Positions 16,088 to 24,338 of a stretch of DNA of 64,000 bases are shown in pieces (positions within the stretch are counted from its first letter, which is position 1; every line of letters begins with the position of its first letter). Source of the stretch: Oceanospirillum sp964342385 (GTDB lineage: Bacteria; Pseudomonadota; Gammaproteobacteria; Pseudomonadales; Halomonadaceae); the NCBI GenBank assembly GCA_964342385.1, contig CAYFGP010000006.1:47294-111293 (forward strand), written 5' to 3'. The notes beneath the pieces are model-generated. The model was given only the letters and a program-made list of their open reading frames with translations, searched no databases and was not told the DNA's origin. The position numbers and the translations under genes are program-made.

Positions 16088-17133
16088 TCGTGTTGTTTAA
16101 ACAGAATCAGGTGATCCGCTTTTACCTGGATTCGAACTTCGTCACCTACAGCGTATTCCGCATGGCTGTTAAACAGGGACTCCACAATCAGGCCTGAAGG
16201 CAGTCTTAAACGATACAGAATAGAAGAACCGGCAAAGGTGGATTGTTCAACAATAGCTTTAATGCTGCCCTCCGGGCATTCCACAATATCATCCGGGCGC
16301 AGCAAGACATCAACCTTGGTGCCGTCATCCCACGGATAAGCGCGATTGCCGGAAATTGGGCCAATTTCGGTATTCACACGGTCATGGCCTGATAGCGTAC
16401 CGGGAATAAAATAACCCTGACCGACAAAGTTCGCGACAAAGCGGTTACGGGGTTCGTGGTACAGATTATATGGCGTATCCCACTGCTGCAGATGGCCCTG
16501 ATTTAAAACACCGACATAATCCGCCATAGCAAAGGCTTCGGTTTGATCATGGGTCACCAGTACACCGCTGATACCCAGACTCTTCAGGATACGGCGCACT
16601 TCCAAACCCAGGTGTTTTCTTAGTTCGAAATCCAGGTTGGAAAAAGGCTCATCCAACAGGATCATCTGTGGACGTGGCGCCAGTGCCCGCGCCAATGCTA
16701 CCCTTTGCTGCTGACCACCAGACAGCTCATGGGGATAACGATCCACCAGCTCACGCATGCTGACAAGCTCCAGCATCTCCATGACTCGATCCTGCTGCTC
16801 ACGCTTAGCCAACTTGCGCAGGCCAAAGGCGATATTTTCGCCAATGGTCAGATGAGGGAAGAGGGCATAATCCTGAAACACCATGCCGATACGGCGCTCT
16901 TCCGGCTGTACCTGAGTGTCTGGCGCCGAGATCACATTGTCATTGAGTTTAATATTGCCCGCATAAACAGGGTCAAAGCCGGCAATCGTACGCAACAGGG
17001 TGGTTTTACCGCAGCCACTGGGGCCGAGCAAACAACAGATATCACCCTGGTTTAAGGAGAAAGAGATATCCTGAGTGATGACCAGTTGATCATAGCGACA
17101 CTCAATGCCTTCAACCTGGAGTAGCGTACTCAT
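16060..17133 (-). CDS. Ferric iron-type ABC transporter ATP-binding protein (FbpC-like)
   Basis: This 357-aa ATPase has Walker A GPSGCGKTT, the RRIGMVFQDYALFPHLT Q-loop of the FbpC/CysA class, signature LSGGQQQR, Walker B ILLDEP, and a C-terminal TOBE region (VLLRPDDIV). The start is ATG 17133 preceded by AAGGA; the open frame extends 17 codons further, into the terminator stem. No permease or binding protein is adjacent, so it is an orphan subunit or serves a transporter elsewhere. Iron as substrate is a family-level guess. Confidence 0.82.
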   Translation of the reverse strand: MSTLLQVEGIECRYDQLVITQDISFSLNQGDICCLLGPSGCGKTTLLRTIAGFDPVYAGNIKLNDNVISAPDTQVQPEERRIGMVFQDYALFPHLTIGENIAFGLRKLAKREQQDRVMEMLELVSMRELVDRYPHELSGGQQQRVALARALAPRPQMILLDEPFSNLDFELRKHLGLEVRRILKSLGISGVLVTHDQTEAFAMADYVGVLNQGHLQQWDTPYNLYHEPRNRFVANFVGQGYFIPGTLSGHDRVNTEIGPISGNRAYPWDDGTKVDVLLRPDDIVECPEGSIKAIVEQSTFAGSSILYRLRLPSGLIVESLFNSHAEYAVGDEVRIQVKADHLILFKQHDQDMAESII

Positions 17134-17184
17134 AAATGGGGTCCTTGTTTCTGTTCTATAGCGACAATACAAACTTACGGCCAC

Positions 17185-17215
17185 AAAAAAACCCAGCTAT
17201 AAGCTGGGCCTTTTT
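17185..17215 (-). terminator. Bidirectional terminator between argF and FbpC-like gene
   Basis: CCCAGCT (17192-17198) and AGCTGGG (17202-17208) form a 7-bp stem with a tight 3-nt loop. A run of seven A on the left gives a T-tract for the minus strand, and CCTTTTT follows on the plus strand. It terminates argF. Confidence 0.85.
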
Positions 17216-17238
17216 AATACCTTACATGCTTATCACGA

Positions 17239-18153
17239 CTAATTCTCAATTCTGCCTAGAATCAGGAATTCAAGCAAGGCTTTCTGTGCATGTAAACGGT
17301 TACCCGCTTCCTGCCATACTACGGAACGCTCATCGTCCAGCATATCTTCGCTGATCTCTTCACCACGGTGTGCAGGTAAACAGTGCATAAACAGCGCATC
17401 AGAAGCAGCGGTATTCATCAGAGCAGGGCTGATCTGATAACCGGCAAAGGCTTTTTCACGCTCAGCCTGTTCCTCTTCCTGGCCCATAGAGGCCCAAACA
17501 TCGGTCACAACCAGGTGAGAATCTTTAACCGCTTCTTCTGGTGTACGTACCAGAGTAATACGATCTTTGTTGGCTTCCATCAGTTCTGGCATAGGGTCGA
17601 AACCCTCTGGGCAAGCGATATTCAGATGGAAGTCAAACTGACGTGCTGCATTAATATAGGAGTGGCACATATTGTTGCCATCACCAATCCAAGCCACAGT
17701 CTTGCCTTTGATGCTGCCGCGCAGCTCAACAAAGGTCTGTACGTCGGCCAGCAGCTGACATGGGTGATAATCATCGGTTAGTGCATTAATAACCGGGATA
17801 CTGGAGTATTCAGCAAAGCGCTCAACTGTCGCATGATCGAAGGTTCGGATCATCACCGCATCAATCATTTCGGACAATACACGTGCACTGTCTTCTACCG
17901 GCTCACCGCGACCCAGTTGGGTGTCGCGAGAGGACAGAAAGATGGCACTGCCACCGAATTGAGTCATGCCGGCCTCAAAAGAGACACGGGTACGGGTCGA
18001 TGATTTTTCAAAAATCATACCCAACACTTTGTTTTTCAGGGGCTCGTAGATCTCCCCTGCTTTCAGGCCTTTTTTAATAGTAATAGCCCGGTCAATCACA
18101 TAATCCAGTTCATCTGGCGTCAAATCCAGAAGGGTTAAAAAATGTCTTGCCAT
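17239..18153 (-). CDS. argF: Ornithine carbamoyltransferase
   Basis: This 304-aa anabolic enzyme converts ornithine plus carbamoyl phosphate to citrulline. The carbamoyl-phosphate site SSTRTRVSFE (residues 51-60), the ornithine-site region with DDYHPCQ, and FMHCLPAHRG with the catalytic Cys are all present. The length is standard. It is a single gene with its own terminator. The leader contains a long hairpin 19 nt before the start. argG, the next pathway step, lies about 4 kb away on the other strand. Confidence 0.97.
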   Translation of the reverse strand: MARHFLTLLDLTPDELDYVIDRAITIKKGLKAGEIYEPLKNKVLGMIFEKSSTRTRVSFEAGMTQFGGSAIFLSSRDTQLGRGEPVEDSARVLSEMIDAVMIRTFDHATVERFAEYSSIPVINALTDDYHPCQLLADVQTFVELRGSIKGKTVAWIGDGNNMCHSYINAARQFDFHLNIACPEGFDPMPELMEANKDRITLVRTPEEAVKDSHLVVTDVWASMGQEEEQAEREKAFAGYQISPALMNTAASDALFMHCLPAHRGEEISEDMLDDERSVVWQEAGNRLHAQKALLEFLILGRIEN

Positions 18154-18171
18154 GATATTTCCCTGAAATAG

Positions 18172-18200
18172 AAACGGCAGCTTAAAATAAGCTGCCGTTT
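18172..18200 (-). promoter_or_regulatory. Hairpin in argF 5' leader
   Basis: A perfect 13-bp stem (AAACGGCAGCTTA / TAAGCTGCCGTTT) with a 3-nt loop ends 18 nt before the argF start codon. On the argF strand it is followed by CTATTTC. It could be a leader attenuator or mRNA-stabilising structure. There is no upstream gene on this strand close by for it to terminate. Confidence 0.5.
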
Positions 18201-18395
18201 CGGGACCAAAAAATCAAAGCTATAGATAAATAGTTAGGCTGTCAACGACAATTCTATGAACATGCGGCCAAACCTGTCTTTTACAGGCAAAATTAAACGA
18301 AAGGAGAAGGTCGCTGAAAGACAAGTAGTGAAAAAAGTTAGTTCTCACCCTTGAATTCCCACCATTAAGACTTCATTTTTCTGATAAGCACGTTA

Positions 18396-18421
18396 AAATT
18401 GACCATATTACTCGGTTAATA
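18396..18421 (+). promoter_or_regulatory. Candidate IscR type 1 site upstream of grxD
   Basis: TTGACCATATTACTCGG lies about 40-65 nt before the grxD start. It matches the Fe-S regulator motif as found at the E. coli isc promoter (TTGACC, 5 nt, ACTCGG). TTGACC could also be the -35 box. Regulation of a Fe-S-binding glutaredoxin by IscR is biologically sensible. Confidence 0.5.
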
Positions 18422-18461
18422 TCCTTAACCGGTTTTTGCCGTTATATCAAAGGGTTCAATA

Positions 18462-18791
18462 ATGAGCACAACCATCGATACCATCAAAGAACAGATTAGC
18501 AACAATCCGATCCTGCTGTACATGAAGGGTAACCCTCAAATGCCTCAGTGTGGTTTCTCCTCTCAGGCAGTACAGGCGCTGATGGCGTGTGGTGAGAAAT
18601 TTGCCTTTGTAAACATTCTGGATAACCCAGATATCCGTGCTGAACTGCCTAAGTACGCGAATTGGCCAACCTTCCCTCAGCTATGGGTTAACGGTGAGCT
18701 GGTGGGTGGTTGTGACATCATCGTAGAGATGTACCAATCCGGTGAACTGCAGACGCTGATTACTGAAGCATCTGCTAACGCGGCATCCTGA
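18462..18791 (+). CDS. grxD: Monothiol glutaredoxin Grx4
   Basis: This 109-aa CGFS-type glutaredoxin has the active site PQCGFS with Cys30 and the glutathione-binding WPTFPQLWVNGELVGGCDI region. The family binds a glutathione-ligated [2Fe-2S] cluster at a dimer interface and acts in Fe-S transfer with BolA. Length and motifs are standard. A peroxiredoxin follows on the same strand, with its own promoter in the 181-nt gap. Confidence 0.96.
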   Translation: MSTTIDTIKEQISNNPILLYMKGNPQMPQCGFSSQAVQALMACGEKFAFVNILDNPDIRAELPKYANWPTFPQLWVNGELVGGCDIIVEMYQSGELQTLITEASANAAS

Positions 18792-18859
18792 TTTTCTGAG
18801 GGTTAATGACGCGTTACTTAATATGCTAAATTAATCCTCAACAAATTAGACTAACTGGC

Positions 18860-18892
18860 TATAATTGAGGGGTTTCTAAAGCATGGAAACCC
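18860..18892 (+). promoter_or_regulatory. -10 element and hairpin upstream of peroxiredoxin gene
   Basis: TATAAT (18860-18865) has no good -35 box 17 nt upstream, as in activator-dependent promoters. Just after it lies GGGTTTC/GAAACCC (18870-18892), a 7-bp stem that would sit at the 5' end of the transcript. Confidence 0.4.
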
Positions 18893-18972
18893 AGTTTATC
18901 TCTGGTTAGTTTATCGGCGCAGTGCCGAAACTAATTTTACTGTGAACTACCCCAATGATTGGAGAATGACAA

Positions 18973-19575
18973 ATGGGCGTATTGGTTGGAAAGAAAGCTC
19001 CTGATTTTAATGCAGCAGCAGTTCTGGGCAACGGCGAAATTGTTGATAACTACAACCTGACCGAAGCGCTGAAAGGCAAATACGGTCTGGTATTTTTCTA
19101 CCCTCTGGACTTCACCTTCGTATGCCCATCCGAGCTGATCGCTCTGGATCACCGCATGGAAGAGTTCCAAGCACGTAACGTTGAAGTAGTAGCTGTATCT
19201 ATCGATTCTCAGTTCTCTCACAACGCATGGCGTAACACTCCGATCAACGAAGGTGGTATCGGTCCTGTTAAGTACACTCTGGTTGCTGACGTTAAGCACG
19301 AAATCTGCCAGGCATACGACGTTGAGCACGATGCAGGTGTTGCATTCCGTGGCGCATTCCTGATCGACCAGGAAGGTAACGTACGTTCTCAAATCGTTAA
19401 CGATCTGCCTCTGGGTCGTAACATGGACGAGCTGCTGCGTCTGGTTGACGCTCTGCAATTCACCGAAGAGCACGGTGAAGTATGTCCAGCTGGCTGGAAC
19501 AAAGGTGACAAAGGTATGACTGCTTCTCCAGACGGCGTTGCTGCTTACCTGAGCGAAGAGTCTGACAAGCTGTAA
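18973..19575 (+). CDS. 2-Cys peroxiredoxin (AhpC/TSA family)
   Basis: This 200-aa thioredoxin-dependent peroxidase has the peroxidatic site DFTFVCPSEL (Cys51) and resolving site GEVCPAGW (Cys171), plus the GG.GP and YL/F-type segments of typical 2-Cys peroxiredoxins. It reduces hydrogen peroxide and alkyl hydroperoxides in the cytoplasm. Codon use is strongly biased to preferred codons (CTG, CGT, GTT), suggesting high expression. GGAGAATGACAA precedes ATG 18973. No ahpF is adjacent. Confidence 0.95.
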   Translation: MGVLVGKKAPDFNAAAVLGNGEIVDNYNLTEALKGKYGLVFFYPLDFTFVCPSELIALDHRMEEFQARNVEVVAVSIDSQFSHNAWRNTPINEGGIGPVKYTLVADVKHEICQAYDVEHDAGVAFRGAFLIDQEGNVRSQIVNDLPLGRNMDELLRLVDALQFTEEHGEVCPAGWNKGDKGMTASPDGVAAYLSEESDKL

Positions 19576-19685
19576 TTTCTGTTTATAAGCAGAATTAACT
19601 CTTTTTGACTTAGGGTTGTTAGCAGGATTTGAGTGAGACGGCTTTTAGGCCGGATAGATTTTAAATCACTGCAGCAACCCACAAA

Positions 19686-19732
19686 AAAGCCCGATATTGT
19701 TTTTGGTTTTTAACCATACAATATCGGGCTTT
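19686..19732. terminator. Bidirectional terminator between peroxiredoxin and rnt
   Basis: A 15-bp stem (AAAGCCCGATATTGT / ACAATATCGGGCTTT) closes a 17-nt loop that has an inner GGTT/AACC pairing. A-runs and T-runs flank it, so it serves both convergent genes. Confidence 0.88.
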
Positions 19733-19783
19733 TCTATTTATAAGCTATCCGAGTTATGAGATATCCGAGCTTAGACGAGATAA

Positions 19784-20470
19784 TCAATCTCTTAGACGAT
19801 GCTGTTCCTGCGCTGCCAGCTCCCAGCCACCCAGCTCTTTCCAGCGATTGACAATCGCACAGAATAGCTCAGCGGTTTTCTCTGTATCATAACGGGCCGA
19901 GTGCGCCTGACTGTTATCAAACTCAATACCTGCGACTTTACACGCCTTCGCCAGTACCGTTTGACCATAAGCTAAGCCAGACAGTGTCGCCGTATCAAAG
20001 CTGGAAAACGGATGGAAAGGATTGCGCTTAATACCACTGCGCTCTGCTGCAGCATTTAGAAAACCCTGATCAAAACTGGCATTATGTCCCACCAGCACTG
20101 CACGGGTGCAATCAAATTCTTTTAAGGCTTTCCGTACCGGCTTGAAAATCTCACCCAGCGCCTGCTGTTCGCTTTTTGCCATGCTTTTGCGAATCGGGTT
20201 ATCCAGATCAATCTTGGTGAACTCCAACGCTGCCTGCTCAATATTGGCACCTTCAAAAGGCTCCACATGGCATGAGTAGGTGTTGTAGGGGTGTAGATAA
20301 CCGTTTTCATCCATGGTTAACGTAACCGCAGCGATCTCCAGAAGCGCGTCGGTTTTAGCGTTAAAGCCTGCTGTTTCCACGTCTACGACGACAGGCAGAA
20401 AGCCCCGAAACCGGTATGCAAGCGGGTGTTTTTCATAGTAGAAATCCGCTTCAGAGGAAAAAGATTCCAA
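19784..20470 (-). CDS. rnt: Ribonuclease T
   Basis: This is a DEDDh exoribonuclease that trims tRNA and other small RNA 3' ends. It has exonuclease motif I VVVDVETAGF (Asp30, Glu32), LVGHNASFD and HSARYDTEKTAELF. I place the start at TTG 20470 because AAGGGAG lies 9 nt upstream and this gives 228 aa, the family length. The longer open frame to 20572 would add 34 hydrophobic residues encoded by an imperfect tandem repeat with no Shine-Dalgarno. rnt next to motY is a known arrangement in gammaproteobacteria. Confidence 0.93.
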   Translation of the reverse strand: MESFSSEADFYYEKHPLAYRFRGFLPVVVDVETAGFNAKTDALLEIAAVTLTMDENGYLHPYNTYSCHVEPFEGANIEQAALEFTKIDLDNPIRKSMAKSEQQALGEIFKPVRKALKEFDCTRAVLVGHNASFDQGFLNAAAERSGIKRNPFHPFSSFDTATLSGLAYGQTVLAKACKVAGIEFDNSQAHSARYDTEKTAELFCAIVNRWKELGGWELAAQEQHRLRD

Positions 20471-20492
20471 GGCTTTTTGCTCCCTTAAACTA

Positions 20493-20571
20493 TTTAACAA
20501 AAGCGTTAACAAAAACATTTTAACAAAAGCGTTAACACATTTAACAAAGAGCGTTAGTAAAAGCGTTAACA
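20493..20571. repeat. Degenerate tandem repeat upstream of rnt
   Basis: Four imperfect copies of a TTTAACAAAAGCGTTAAC-like unit start near 20493, 20518, 20540 and 20557. Two are identical over 17 nt, one carries AAAGAGCGTTAG, and the last is truncated. They immediately precede the rnt ribosome-binding site. Confidence 0.65.
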
Positions 20572-20754
20572 TAAATGTTCAACTCGCTAAGCTCACATTG
20601 AGTCAAGCCGTAGAGTACGAACGTAAAATAAATACTTCAGCGGCAGATGGTAACTGATTCAAAAACACCTTCATAGGTTCTCGTGCTTAAAGTTTTGAGT
20701 TTGCCGGTGGAAGTGGCAAAATAGAGCTCTTACGAATCAAGGAGATCCGGGTCA

Positions 20755-21705
20755 ATGGCATTGTTTAAGCAGCTGAGAAAATTTGTTAGCTCGCTGGTTC
20801 CTGTGGTTGGAAGTGTTGTCGCAGGAGGCGCGCTGCTATCGAGTGTCGCTCATGCCGCCAACTATGGCGCAGGTATCGAAAATAGCCACTGGGAGGCCAC
20901 GGAACCATCCAAGTTGTATTGTGAGCTCTGGCATGAAATTCCTGGAATGGGCACCGCACGTTTTACCCATCGTTCCGGTGAAGATGTCGAATTTTTCCTG
21001 GAACCCAAAGGCCAACCCCTAAGAAAAGGTAAAGCAGAACTGATTGCTATGCCTGCGGAGTGGCAACCGGGTATGCCGCCACTGGATATCGGCAAGGTCG
21101 ATGTACAGCAAGGTGAAGCCGGCGTGCGTATCGGTTCAGAGCAGACCCACTTGATGATCGATGCCCTGGGTCGCGGTATGAACCCCACCTTCCTGCAAGA
21201 ACCCAGCGATAAGCGTTTTACCCAGATTCGAGGTCATATCAGCGCCCTGAAGTTCCAGCAAGCCTATCGTAAATATATCGATTGTGCCGGTGAGCTGCTG
21301 CCAGTGAACTACGATCAGATTGGTCGCTCCGTGGTGTATTTCCCCGGTGGCGGTTTTGCTCTGAGCAATAAAGATCGTGACCTGCTGGATCTGATTGTGC
21401 GTTATATCAACGCCGATGAGACAATCAAGTATATCTATCTGGATGGTCACTCCGACAGTTACGGCTCCCGTCGTGATAACCGTAAACTGTCTAAAGAGCG
21501 TACCGACGCCGTACTGAATTATTTGCTGGATATCGGTGTGGATGAGGCAATGATTACCGCCCGTTATCACGGTGAACGTTATCCGATTGTGCCCAATAGC
21601 ACTAAGGCTAACCGAGCGAAAAACCGTCGGGTAACTATTCGTCTGGAACGCTCCAACCGCTCTGATGGCGCTCTGGATGTACGCGCTTCCAAGATTGATC
21701 GCTAG
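20755..21705 (+). CDS. motY: Sodium-type flagellar stator-associated protein MotY (OmpA-like)
   Basis: This 316-aa secreted protein has a signal peptide to about residue 34 (SSVAHA cleavage). It has a MotY-type N-terminal beta domain and a C-terminal OmpA-like peptidoglycan-binding domain (YLDGHSDSYGSRRDNRKLS, AKNRRVTIRLE). MotY forms the T ring that anchors PomA/PomB or MotA/MotB stators in polar flagella. Divergence from rnt reproduces the layout of other gammaproteobacteria. GGAGATCC precedes the start. Confidence 0.92.
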   Translation: MALFKQLRKFVSSLVPVVGSVVAGGALLSSVAHAANYGAGIENSHWEATEPSKLYCELWHEIPGMGTARFTHRSGEDVEFFLEPKGQPLRKGKAELIAMPAEWQPGMPPLDIGKVDVQQGEAGVRIGSEQTHLMIDALGRGMNPTFLQEPSDKRFTQIRGHISALKFQQAYRKYIDCAGELLPVNYDQIGRSVVYFPGGGFALSNKDRDLLDLIVRYINADETIKYIYLDGHSDSYGSRRDNRKLSKERTDAVLNYLLDIGVDEAMITARYHGERYPIVPNSTKANRAKNRRVTIRLERSNRSDGALDVRASKIDR

Positions 21706-21740
21706 AGACAATACTATCCCCAGCCTTTAACCCAAGGCAT

Positions 21741-21771
21741 TAGCCAGTGAAAAAGTGGTTTTCACTGGCTA
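21741..21771 (+). terminator. Hairpin after motY
   Basis: A perfect 13-bp stem (TAGCCAGTGAAAA / TTTTCACTGGCTA) with a 5-nt loop lies 36 nt after the stop. There is no following T-run. Confidence 0.5.
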
Positions 21772-21866
21772 GCCTGCTTCATTGCAGCGCTTATTGGGTT
21801 TATACTATGTCTCAAAATTGAAAAGAGTCTTCGCTACGGCGAAACATCGAACCAATTCGAACACGT

Positions 21867-21923
21867 AACGGCTATCTCAGCAGACTCAACAAATCTTATT
21901 GGAGTCTGCCATGGATAGCCGTT
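21867..21923 (+). promoter_or_regulatory. Two-tier hairpin in argG upstream region
   Basis: AACGGCTATC/GATAGCCGTT (10 bp) encloses GCAGACTC/GAGTCTGC (8 bp), with a 3/4-nt internal loop and a 14-nt apical loop. It ends about 90 nt before argG. It could be a structured leader or an additional terminator; there is no T-run. Confidence 0.45.
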
Positions 21924-22013
21924 TATCGTTGTCGCTATTTCAGCTTTTACAAAAAACGTTTCTTTCAATCCTGCCACAAGCAAGGGTTGGTTTGAGTCAG
22001 CGTGGAGCAACAA

Positions 22014-23240
22014 ATGTCAGATATTAAAAAGGTGGTACTGGCCTACTCTGGTGGTCTGGACACGTCTGTAATCGTGCGTTGGTTACAGGATGAATACAAT
22101 GCCGAGGTGGTAACCTTTACGGCAGACCTAGGTCAGGGTGAAGAAGTAGAACCAGCGCGTGCGAAAGCCGAAGCACTGGGTGTAAAAGAGATCTACATCG
22201 AAGATCTGCGTGAAGAGTTTGTTCGTGACTTCGTATTTCCGATGTTCCGTGCGAACACCATCTACGAAGGTGAGTACCTGCTGGGCACCTCTATCGCACG
22301 TCCTCTGATCGCTAAGCGTCTGATCGAAATTGCGAACGAGACCGGTGCGGATGCAATCTCTCACGGTGCAACCGGTAAAGGTAACGACCAGGTTCGTTTC
22401 GAACTGGGTGCTTACGCACTGAAACCTGGTGTGCACGTAATTGCACCATGGCGTGAGTGGGATCTGACTTCCCGTGAAACGCTGATGAAGTACTGCGAAG
22501 ATCACAACATTCCTGTTGATTTCTCCAGCAGCAAGAAAAAGTCTCCATACTCCATGGATGCTAACCTGCTGCACATCTCCTACGAAGGCGACATTCTGGA
22601 AGATCCTTGGCAGGAAGCTGAATCCGATATGTGGCGTTGGTCTGTATCTCCAGAGGAAGCGCCAGATGAAGCAACTTACCTGGAACTGACCTACGAAAAA
22701 GGTGACATCGTAGCCATCAATGGCGAGAAGATGAGCCCTGCCACTGTTCTGGAATACCTGAACAAGGTTGGCGGTGAAAACGGTGTTGGTCGTCTGGATA
22801 TCGTAGAAAACCGCTTTGTAGGCATGAAGTCTCGTGGTTGTTACGAAACGCCAGGGGGCACCATCATGCTGCGTGCTCACCGTGCGATCGAGTCCATCAC
22901 TCTGGACCGCGAAGCAGCGCACCTGAAAGACGAACTGATGCCTCGTTACGCTAAAGTGATCTACAACGGCTTCTGGTGGTCTGAAGAGCGTAAGATGCTG
23001 CAGAAGATGATTGATGAGTCTCAGCAGGTTGTAAACGGTGACGTTCGCCTGAAACTGTACAAAGGCAACGTAATCGTTGTTGGCCGTCGTTCCGAAGACA
23101 GCCTGTTCGACGAGAACATCGCAACCTTCGAAGATGATGCAGGTTCTTACGACCAGAAAGACGCAGCGGGCTTTATCAAGCTGAATGCACTGCGTATGCG
23201 CATCGCTGCAGGTAAAGGCCGTAATCTGCTGGACGACTAA
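22014..23240 (+). CDS. argG: Argininosuccinate synthase
   Basis: This 408-aa enzyme ligates citrulline and aspartate using ATP. It has the N-type ATP pyrophosphatase loop AYSGGLDTSV, then SHGATGKGNDQVRFE and the C-terminal tetramerisation tail. ATG 22014 follows GGAG by 6 nt, making the upstream in-frame GTG at 22002 unlikely. Codon use is strongly biased as in highly expressed genes. A good bidirectional terminator follows. Confidence 0.97.
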   Translation: MSDIKKVVLAYSGGLDTSVIVRWLQDEYNAEVVTFTADLGQGEEVEPARAKAEALGVKEIYIEDLREEFVRDFVFPMFRANTIYEGEYLLGTSIARPLIAKRLIEIANETGADAISHGATGKGNDQVRFELGAYALKPGVHVIAPWREWDLTSRETLMKYCEDHNIPVDFSSSKKKSPYSMDANLLHISYEGDILEDPWQEAESDMWRWSVSPEEAPDEATYLELTYEKGDIVAINGEKMSPATVLEYLNKVGGENGVGRLDIVENRFVGMKSRGCYETPGGTIMLRAHRAIESITLDREAAHLKDELMPRYAKVIYNGFWWSEERKMLQKMIDESQQVVNGDVRLKLYKGNVIVVGRRSEDSLFDENIATFEDDAGSYDQKDAAGFIKLNALRMRIAAGKGRNLLDD

Positions 23241-23266
23241 TCTCCAGACGGGTTATTGCTAACTGC

Positions 23267-23317
23267 AAAAAACCGCTTGAGGGTATGCTTTTTAAAAGCA
23301 ACCCTAAGCGGTTTTTT
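23267..23317. terminator. Bidirectional terminator after argG
   Basis: Outer stem AAAAAACCGCTT/AAGCGGTTTTTT with inner AGGGT/ACCCT and GCTTTT/AAAAGC pairings. It serves argG and the convergent LysR gene, whose stop directly abuts it. Confidence 0.88.
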
Positions 23318-24232
23318 TTATGGCTGACTCTTCGATTGCGCTGCCACTAACCAGTTAATAAAAAACTGCTTCGCGTGGAGCAATTCCTGCGGTTTAGGCT
23401 CAACGACATAATAGCCACTGTCAGAGTGCAGGCTAAACTCCCTTAACCCTACCAAGACATTATTTTCCAGCAGGTCATCAACCAGAGTGGCCCAACCGAT
23501 ACCCATCCCTTGCCCGGCAATAGCGGCCTGAATCAGCAAAGTATAGTTATTAAATGTCAGTACGGGTTCACTGGGTTCGACCAGACTGCGGCGGCCCTTA
23601 AAATAACTGCGCCAATCCTGCCAACCTTGTCCCGCATCTGTACCTAATTTCAGTAAAGGTAGTGCTGCTAATTTCTTATGACTGTTAATAGGGCCATGCT
23701 GGACTAAAAACGAGGGGCTGCATACCGGAAAGACCACCTCATCAAACAGTTTTTGGCTGGGCGCTTGTGTTGGCTGCTGCCTGGAGAACAGAATCGCAAC
23801 ATCAATATCCTGACTAATAAAATCATATTCACCCTGAGAAGTGATAATGCGCACATCCACTTCTGGATACTGTTTTCGGAACTCTGGCAAGCGGGGTAAT
23901 AGCCAATAAGCGGCAAAAGCGAAATCAGTTGCGACATTTATACTTTGGCGGGAACGACTTTTTTGCAGCTGTTCCAGGCAATTCACCATCTGTTGAAAAC
24001 CACCCTGCACCGCTTCATAAAGGTGCATGCCCTCTTCCGTCAGCTCTACCCCCCGATAGATACGACGGAACAGTTGCAGCTCCAGCTGCTTCTCTAGCCC
24101 CCTGACCTGCTGGCTTACAGCGGATTGAGTCGAGCCCAGCTCCCGTGCGGCAGCGGTAAAACTTAAATGGCGCGCGGCTGCTTCAAATATAAGCAGGCTT
24201 TGTGCTGGCGGCAGTCTATCAGAGAGTATCAT
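23318..24232 (-). CDS. LysR family regulator, choline-sulfate utilisation type
   Basis: This 304-aa LysR-type regulator has an N-terminal winged HTH (FTAAARELGSTQSAVSQQVRGLE, residues about 25-47) and a type 2 periplasmic-binding-fold effector domain. It diverges from betC, in the position of the 'choline sulfate-utilization transcription factor' family. The GcvA-like style of the HTH and the context support that role. An inverted repeat TAGGC-N10-GCCTA in the shared intergenic region is a candidate binding site. The inducer is inferred to be choline-O-sulfate or choline. Confidence 0.85.
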   Translation of the reverse strand: MILSDRLPPAQSLLIFEAAARHLSFTAAARELGSTQSAVSQQVRGLEKQLELQLFRRIYRGVELTEEGMHLYEAVQGGFQQMVNCLEQLQKSRSRQSINVATDFAFAAYWLLPRLPEFRKQYPEVDVRIITSQGEYDFISQDIDVAILFSRQQPTQAPSQKLFDEVVFPVCSPSFLVQHGPINSHKKLAALPLLKLGTDAGQGWQDWRSYFKGRRSLVEPSEPVLTFNNYTLLIQAAIAGQGMGIGWATLVDDLLENNVLVGLREFSLHSDSGYYVVEPKPQELLHAKQFFINWLVAAQSKSQP

Positions 24233-24247
24233 TAGCTCAACTTATGT

Positions 24248-24267
24248 TAGGCATTAATTTTGGCCTA
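24248..24267. promoter_or_regulatory. Candidate LysR operator between the regulator and betC
   Basis: TAGGC-N10-GCCTA is an inverted repeat in the 106-nt divergent intergenic space, at the spacing expected for a LysR box. Confidence 0.45.
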
Positions 24268-24338
24268 GTTTACCCACTTTTCCTGGCTGTTAAAAATAAA
24301 AGCACACGATAACAACAACAGTGAGGAGCAGAGTCGCT

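Noticed and set aside
22128..22922. 264-codon frame antisense to argG
   Set aside because: A by-product of the strong codon bias of argG; no domain visible.
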